A program made the position numbers and the translations under genes. This document shows positions 58,925 through 64,000 of a DNA stretch of 64,000 nucleotides, piece by piece. Source of the stretch: Clostridium sp. SY8519 (GTDB lineage Bacteria > Bacillota > Clostridia > Lachnospirales > Lachnospiraceae); assembly GCF_000270305.1 (NCBI RefSeq), contig NC_015737.1:1116501-1180500 (forward strand), in the 5' to 3' direction. The notes beneath the pieces were generated by a model that did not search any database, was not told the origin of the DNA, and was given only the letters and a program-made list of their open reading frames with translations. Position 1 is the first letter of the stretch. Each line of letters starts with the position of its first letter.

Positions 58925-61900
58925 ATGCAGACACTGGAAGGCGGATGGCGCGCTCTTTTTTCAGACCGGCAGCTGGAGCAGGGAAAAGAATGTATGCGAA
59001 GCGGAAGAGTCAAGGGACTGATTGCGTCGGAGGACAGCTGCATGGCCCGGGTACTGGGAACGAAGGTTTACCTGGTACAGATCTCAGGATTGGCAGGCGG
59101 CCGGCCGGTGATGAGCTGCGTCTGCAGTGAGGCGCGGGAAACAGGCACCTGCCGCCATATGGCGGCCGTGCTCTATGCTTGGGAAGTGGAACGGGGGATT
59201 CCGCAGGAGGAGTTGGAAAGAGAACGGTTTCATCCGTTTTCCGACGAAGGCAGGGAGCAGTATTACCGCCTGAGCAGAATCACATCGGACCTGCTTCTGT
59301 ACCCGGATGTCTGGCGCCGGGGAAGCGATCTTATGCGAAGCGGCAGCATCACCGTGGAACAGCCCCGCTTCTTTTACCGCAGTTTTCAGGGAAAAGAGGT
59401 GCAGACAGGACGGATCCGCGGATATGTCAGAAACGGATATTTCCGGGAAAACGCCAACATCCTGTTTGACCGGCGGCATGTGCTGAGCATGGAATGCGAC
59501 TGCTGCGGAAGTGTTTATTTTGCGCCCGACGCGGATGACGCCAGGAGATATCTGATGGAGACGGACACTTCCGTCTGCCCGCATGAGGCCGCGCTGCTGC
59601 AGGTGCTGGACCGCTATCTGAAGGAGCATAATCCGGGGGACGCGACAGACCGCACGGCCAGCCGTCTGCTGTCCGCGTTTGGCAGCAGGCATTATGCACA
59701 GTACGCGGAGGAGCAGGCGCAGCGCCGGGCAGATATCCTGCTGGAGCCAAGGATCCTTCAGGAAGGGGAGAACTGGCAGCTGACCTTCCGGATTGGTTCC
59801 GACCGCATGTATGTAGTGAAAAATCTGACGGAACTGACGGAGGCATGCAGAGGCAGATCAGTCATGAAGCTGGGAAAAACCAGAAGTATTGATTTCGCCC
59901 TGGAGTCCTTCGATCCCCGGTCCCGAAAGTTTTACGATCTGATCGAAGGCCAGGTGCGCAGCATGGAGCTCCTGAATCAGAGCCTGCAGGGTGACCGGTA
60001 TTATTATGGGGGAGAACTGCGCCTTGGCAAATCTCTGCAGCTGCAGGGAGAGACCCTGGACGAATTCTATGATCAGGCCCTGGGGATGCGGATCCCCTGG
60101 CAGGATAAAAACAGCGCGAAAAAGGAAAAGGCTCTGCGGCTGGAGGCGGAAAAACCGGAAATCACACTGCGGGTACAGCCTCTGGAGGATGAATACGGGG
60201 AATTTGCCGGCCTTACGGTGAGCGGACAGGTTCCGACACTGCTGGAAGGACGGAAATACCGGTATTTTGTGGCAGGAGACGTGCTCAGCCGCATGGAGGA
60301 CACAGTGTATCAGTCCCTGCAGCCGCTGCTGGAAGCCGGATCAGAAGGCAGGATACAGTTCCATGTGGGGAAGAAGGCCTTGGCGGAATTTTATTACCGG
60401 ATTCTTCCGGAACTGGAGGAAAACCCCTGCGTGACAGTAACCGAAGACAGTGAAGCCATTGAGCCGTATTTGCCGCCGGAGGCGGAATTTTCCTTCTATC
60501 TGGACGCGGAAGAAAAGACAGTGGCATGCAGGTGCCGGGTTTCCTACGCCGGAGAGACTTTTGATATGGGCCCGGAGCAGGAGGAGCAGCGCAATTCCGG
60601 CAGAGATCAGGAACAGGAGCAGCGGGTGCTGGAGACGGTGCGTCAGTATTTTCCCGCGTATTCCAAAGAAAAGGGGCAGTACGAAGCGGAACGGGAGGAT
60701 GACAGCATTTACCGTATCCTGGATACAGGAATTCGCGATTTGTCCCGTTACGGGGAGGTATCCGGCACAGATGCGTTTCAGCGTATGCGGATTCGCAGGA
60801 TTCCCCAGATCCGTGTGGGAGTGTCTGTGGAAAGCGATCTGATGCATCTGGAGATTTCCACGGAAGATCTGAGCAGGGAAGAACTGCTGAGTCTGCTGGA
60901 CAGCTACCGCAAAAAGAAAAAATATCATCGGCTGCAGAACGGGGACTTTATTGAACTGGAGCAGAGCGAGTCCCTGGAGGGGCTGGCGGCCATGCTGGAC
61001 CGGATGAACATTTCCGTGGGGGAATTTGTGAAGGGAAAGATGCATCTTCCCCTGTACCGGGCGCTGTACCTGGATAAAATGCTGGAATCCCACGAAGAGA
61101 TCGCGGCGGACAGGGACCGGGGATTCCGGCGGCTGGTGAAGAATTTCAAGACGGTAAAAGAATCGGATTTTGAAGTGCCGGCATCCTTAAAAGCGGTGAT
61201 GCGGGACTATCAGGTAACCGGATATCAGTGGATGCGCACGCTGCTGCAGGCCGGATTCGGAGGCATTCTGGCGGACGATATGGGGCTGGGGAAGACGCTG
61301 CAGATGATTGCGGTGCTGCAGGCCCTGCGGGAGGAACAGACTTCCGGAACGCCCGGAGCGCTCGAAGCGGAAGAGAATCGAGGGACCGGGGATCCGGCAG
61401 CAGCCGGCGGGCCGGAGGAAGCGGCGGAACACAGGCTGCCGGAGGGCCCGGCGCTGGTCATCTGTCCGGCGTCTCTGGTCTATAACTGGGAAGAGGAACT
61501 CCGGCGGTTTGCCCCCTCTCTGTCGGTGGTAACCGTATCCGGCCTGAAAAAGGAACGGCACCGGCAGATCCACGCAATGAATGCCCCCAGCCACGCGGAT
61601 GTCTATGTGACGTCCTATGAGCTGCTGCGCCGGGATATCGAAAGGTATGAAAACTGCCGGTTCGGCATACAGGTGCTGGATGAGGCACAATACATCAAAA
61701 ATCCCCAGGCGGCGGTTTCCAAGGCGGTCAAGATCATCCGCAGCGGGCATCGGTTTGCGCTGACCGGGACGCCCATTGAGAACCGGCTGAGCGAACTCTG
61801 GAGCATTTTTGACTATTTAATGCCGGGATTTCTGTACAGTTATGAGGTCTTTCGCCGGGAGTTTGAACTGCCGGCAGCCAAATACAAGGACGCGGAAGCC

Positions 61901-62692
61901 TTGCAGCAGTTAAAACAGATGGTGGCGCCCTTTGTCCTGCGGCGCCTGAAGACCGATGTGCTGAAGGAACTGCCGGAAAAACTGGAAGAAGTGCGTTTTG
62001 CCCGTATGGGAGAAAAACAGCGCCGGCTTTACGACGCCCAGGTGGCGCATATGCAGCAGCTGCTGGAAGAACCATCGGACACGCCGGGAAAAGACAGAAT
62101 CCGGATTCTTGCGGAACTGACCAAAATCCGGCAGATCTGCTGCGATCCCGCGCTGCTGGTGGAAGATTACCGGGGGGATTCCGCCAAACGGGAGGCGTGC
62201 CGGGACCTGGTGCAGAGCGCAGTGGACGCCGGTCATCGGATTCTGCTGTTTTCCCAGTTTACGTCGATGCTGGCGCTGCTGGAAGAAGACCTGAAAAAAG
62301 CAGGCATAGCCTGCTTTAAAATCATCGGTTCCACACCGAAAAAAGAGCGGATCCGCCTGGTACACGCCTTTAACGAGTCGGCAGAGGTGCCGGTTTTCCT
62401 GATTTCGCTGAAAGCGGGAGGCACCGGCCTGAATCTGACGGGAGCGGATCTGGTCATTCATTACGATCCCTGGTGGAATCTGGCGGCGCAGAATCAGGCA
62501 ACGGACCGGGCCCACCGGATCGGCCAGACCCATCGGGTGACGGTATACCGCCTGATCGCCCAGGATACGATTGAAGAAAAAATCGTAAAACTCCAGGAAA
62601 GCAAGAAAGATCTGGCGGACGCGATTTTAAGCGGTCAGTCCGAGGGAATCGGAAGCCTGACCAGAGAAGAACTGCTGGACCTGCTGCGCTGA
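58925..62692 (+). CDS. SNF2-family helicase with SWIM zinc finger
   Basis: A 1255-residue Swi2/Snf2 ATPase. The SWIM finger is C-x-C...C-x-H, with Cys65, Cys67, Cys76 and His78. A long middle region of unclear fold follows. The ATPase core starts near residue 755 with YQVTGYQWM, Walker A MGLGKT near 781, the DEAQ box (LDEAQYIKN) near 918, and LTGTPIENRLSELWSIFDYL. The C-terminal lobe has LLFSQFTSML, LISLKAGGTGLNLTGAD and QATDRAHRIGQ. It translocates on DNA or remodels DNA-protein complexes. A charged, low-complexity insert lies between motifs I and Ia. A GGAAAGGCG site precedes the ATG. Confidence 0.94.
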   Translation: MQTLEGGWRALFSDRQLEQGKECMRSGRVKGLIASEDSCMARVLGTKVYLVQISGLAGGRPVMSCVCSEARETGTCRHMAAVLYAWEVERGIPQEELERERFHPFSDEGREQYYRLSRITSDLLLYPDVWRRGSDLMRSGSITVEQPRFFYRSFQGKEVQTGRIRGYVRNGYFRENANILFDRRHVLSMECDCCGSVYFAPDADDARRYLMETDTSVCPHEAALLQVLDRYLKEHNPGDATDRTASRLLSAFGSRHYAQYAEEQAQRRADILLEPRILQEGENWQLTFRIGSDRMYVVKNLTELTEACRGRSVMKLGKTRSIDFALESFDPRSRKFYDLIEGQVRSMELLNQSLQGDRYYYGGELRLGKSLQLQGETLDEFYDQALGMRIPWQDKNSAKKEKALRLEAEKPEITLRVQPLEDEYGEFAGLTVSGQVPTLLEGRKYRYFVAGDVLSRMEDTVYQSLQPLLEAGSEGRIQFHVGKKALAEFYYRILPELEENPCVTVTEDSEAIEPYLPPEAEFSFYLDAEEKTVACRCRVSYAGETFDMGPEQEEQRNSGRDQEQEQRVLETVRQYFPAYSKEKGQYEAEREDDSIYRILDTGIRDLSRYGEVSGTDAFQRMRIRRIPQIRVGVSVESDLMHLEISTEDLSREELLSLLDSYRKKKKYHRLQNGDFIELEQSESLEGLAAMLDRMNISVGEFVKGKMHLPLYRALYLDKMLESHEEIAADRDRGFRRLVKNFKTVKESDFEVPASLKAVMRDYQVTGYQWMRTLLQAGFGGILADDMGLGKTLQMIAVLQALREEQTSGTPGALEAEENRGTGDPAAAGGPEEAAEHRLPEGPALVICPASLVYNWEEELRRFAPSLSVVTVSGLKKERHRQIHAMNAPSHADVYVTSYELLRRDIERYENCRFGIQVLDEAQYIKNPQAAVSKAVKIIRSGHRFALTGTPIENRLSELWSIFDYLMPGFLYSYEVFRREFELPAAKYKDAEALQQLKQMVAPFVLRRLKTDVLKELPEKLEEVRFARMGEKQRRLYDAQVAHMQQLLEEPSDTPGKDRIRILAELTKIRQICCDPALLVEDYRGDSAKREACRDLVQSAVDAGHRILLFSQFTSMLALLEEDLKKAGIACFKIIGSTPKKERIRLVHAFNESAEVPVFLISLKAGGTGLNLTGADLVIHYDPWWNLAAQNQATDRAHRIGQTHRVTVYRLIAQDTIEEKIVKLQESKKDLADAILSGQSEGIGSLTREELLDLLR

Positions 62693-62804
62693 CGGCAGGC
62701 AGGTTCGGCCATTTTCAGGAGCCGGCTTCTGGGTTTTGCGCGTCAGCTTCTCCGGGATGACTTCCGCACGGAGAAGCCGGCGCAGCGCTCCGGCACAGGG
62801 TTAC

Positions 62805-62872
62805 GCCCTGCCCAGGAGTTCGCCCTGTCCAGGAGTTCGATCTGTCCAGGGGTTATGCTTTGTCCAGGGCGT
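62805..62872. repeat. Four 17-bp tandem repeats at the Na/Pi symporter gene end
   Basis: Four head-to-tail units of 17 bp (62805, 62822, 62839, 62856) share CTGTCCAGG; the first two differ by one base, while the last two are diverged. The last unit encodes the carboxyl end of the symporter on the minus strand and the stop codon lies in the third, so the array seems to have grown out of the gene end into the intergenic space. Confidence 0.7.
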
Positions 62873-64000
62873 ATTTGTCCGAGTAATTCCGGAATTCCTT
62901 GACAAAAGAACTTTCTTCGGCCGCGTCCGGACCTTTCAGGTCATTGAGATACCCGTGCACGGCAAAGGAGGCATGCAGGGACTGAATGATGCAGACGGCC
63001 ACATTGGAGCAGTGGTCGGATACCCGCTCGCTGTCCGTCAGCAGATCCGTCAGGATGATTCCCATCCGGGCATCGCATTCACCGGTGGTAAGCCGGCGGA
63101 TATGCCGGTCTTTGATCTGACGGGTCAGTTCGTCGATGACCTCTTCCAGCGGTTCCACATGGGACGCCAGTTCGGCGTCTTCTTTTTCGAAACATTCCAC
63201 AGAAAGATCCAGGATTTCGCAGATGGCCAGGTGCAGGACCTTCATTTCTGCCTGCGCGGCAGGGGAGAAGGAGAGCTTCAGCTGGTGCATGTCAAAGGCG
63301 GATTCCGCCGCGTTGATGGCATGGTCGCCGATCCGCTCAAAATCGTTGATGGAGTGCAGCATCTCGGAGATACGGCTGCTGTCTGCGTCGGTCAGATCCT
63401 TGCCGGAAAGACGGATCAGAAATGTACCGATGGAGTCTTCCATCTCATCCAGCCGGTTTTCCAGTTTTTCTACTTCTTCCTTTCCCTCTCTTGTGTAGTG
63501 TTCAAACAGATCCAGCGCTTTGGTGTAAGCTTCTCTTGCGAGATGGGCCATCTCCAGCGTGCGTTCTCTGGCCTGGGCCACAGCAACCGCCGGGGTGATC
63601 AGAAGACGCTCTTCCAGGAAGGCGGTTTCTGTATCTGCTGCAGTATTGCGGTCCGGAATCACCAGTTCCGCGAAGCGTACCAGATAGCCGCCGAAAGGCA
63701 GAAGAACCGCAGTGGTGAACAGGTTGAAGATGGAGTGGAATCCGGCAATGGCCACCGGTGTGATGGCTGCGTTCAGGATCTCCAGATGCACGGCATTTCT
63801 GACAATAAAGAAGATGACCATACAGAGAATGGTGCCCACCAGATTGAAACTGATGTGCACGACGGCCACCCGTTTCGCGTTGCGGTTGACGCCGATGGAA
63901 GAGAGCAGCGCGGTGACACAGGTACCGATGTTCTGTCCCATGATAATGGGGATGGCCATGCCGTAGGTAATGGATCCGGTCAGGGCCAGTGCCTGCAGGA
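62853..64000 (-). CDS. Na/Pi cotransporter family protein with PhoU domain (5' cut by window)
   Basis: The carboxyl 382 residues of a type II Na/Pi symporter; the frame remains open through the window edge, so the start is beyond it. The second QNIGT repeat (MGQNIGTCVTALLSSIG) and three further hydrophobic helices are followed by a long soluble PhoU-like part (about 220 residues, with EKLENRLDEMEDSIGTFLIRL and HSINDFERIGDHAINAAE). It imports phosphate with sodium or senses it through the PhoU part. The ATG at 63959 is internal, because the codons before it (LTGSITYG) continue the family pattern. Confidence 0.9.
   Translation of the reverse strand, partial: LQALALTGSITYGMAIPIIMGQNIGTCVTALLSSIGVNRNAKRVAVVHISFNLVGTILCMVIFFIVRNAVHLEILNAAITPVAIAGFHSIFNLFTTAVLLPFGGYLVRFAELVIPDRNTAADTETAFLEERLLITPAVAVAQARERTLEMAHLAREAYTKALDLFEHYTREGKEEVEKLENRLDEMEDSIGTFLIRLSGKDLTDADSSRISEMLHSINDFERIGDHAINAAESAFDMHQLKLSFSPAAQAEMKVLHLAICEILDLSVECFEKEDAELASHVEPLEEVIDELTRQIKDRHIRRLTTGECDARMGIILTDLLTDSERVSDHCSNVAVCIIQSLHASFAVHGYLNDLKGPDAAEESSFVKEFRNYSDKYALDKA

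Overview
The window looks like a chromosomal segment of a gut-type anaerobic Clostridia species, most likely Lachnospiraceae. The pointers are a T-box leader on tyrS, a CIRCE operator at lon, WYL, HxlR and YesM/YesN regulators, DUF523, a ferredoxin-like aldo/keto reductase, CoA-transferase/thiolase chemistry, AGGAGG ribosome sites with occasional TTG/GTG starts, and roughly 50% GC. This is inferred from gene content; no rRNA gene is present to settle it.

Layout. 1-5.8 kb: small membrane and hydrolase genes, then a LysR regulator, a PhlG/phloretin-hydrolase-like C-C hydrolase and an MFS carrier, ending in a LysR relic. 6.0-8.6 kb: a secreted VWA/InlB-repeat surface protein. 8.6-11.3 kb: a toxin-antitoxin patch with an HTH/HipA-like kinase pair behind tandem operators, a broken Phd/RelE pair and an orphan NADAR protein. 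12.6-29.3 kb: two converging catabolic clusters, each flanked by its own sigma-54 activator and each with a recognisable -24/-12 promoter. The first runs cyclase, sodium symporter with two fused winged-helix domains, thiolase, CoA-transferase. The second, on the minus strand, runs BKACE, GntP carrier, carnitine-dehydrogenase-like enzyme, thiolase, 3-hydroxyacyl-CoA dehydrogenase, CoA-transferase, PanE-like reductase. 29.3-34.6 kb: DUF523, aldo/keto reductase, GNAT, and pabA-pabB-pabC for p-aminobenzoate. 34.8-37.9 kb: VanRS-like two-component system, C39 peptidase, HxlR. 38-46.9 kb: housekeeping (lon, tyrS, metG) with small proteins. 47-54.6 kb: MFS carrier, two solute-binding proteins and a YesM/YesN pair with no ABC permease. 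54.8-64 kb: HIRAN, WYL regulator, membrane protein, ftsH, SWIM-SNF2 helicase and a Na/Pi symporter cut by the window edge.

How the genes work together. The second sigma-54 cluster gives a nearly complete path: uptake of a 3-hydroxy acid, oxidation to a 3-keto acid, cleavage by BKACE with acetyl-CoA to an acyl-CoA plus acetoacetate, CoA transfer to acetoacetate, and thiolysis to two acetyl-CoA. The first cluster shares the last two steps and probably feeds from a compound opened by the cyclase-family hydrolase. The most unusual items are the symporter/double-winged-helix fusion, the activator whose sigma-54 contact loop reads GSFTGS, the HTH/HipA-like pair, and the binding-protein plus YesMN group that lacks a transporter of its own type. 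All assignments rest on reading motifs by eye; no database search was run.
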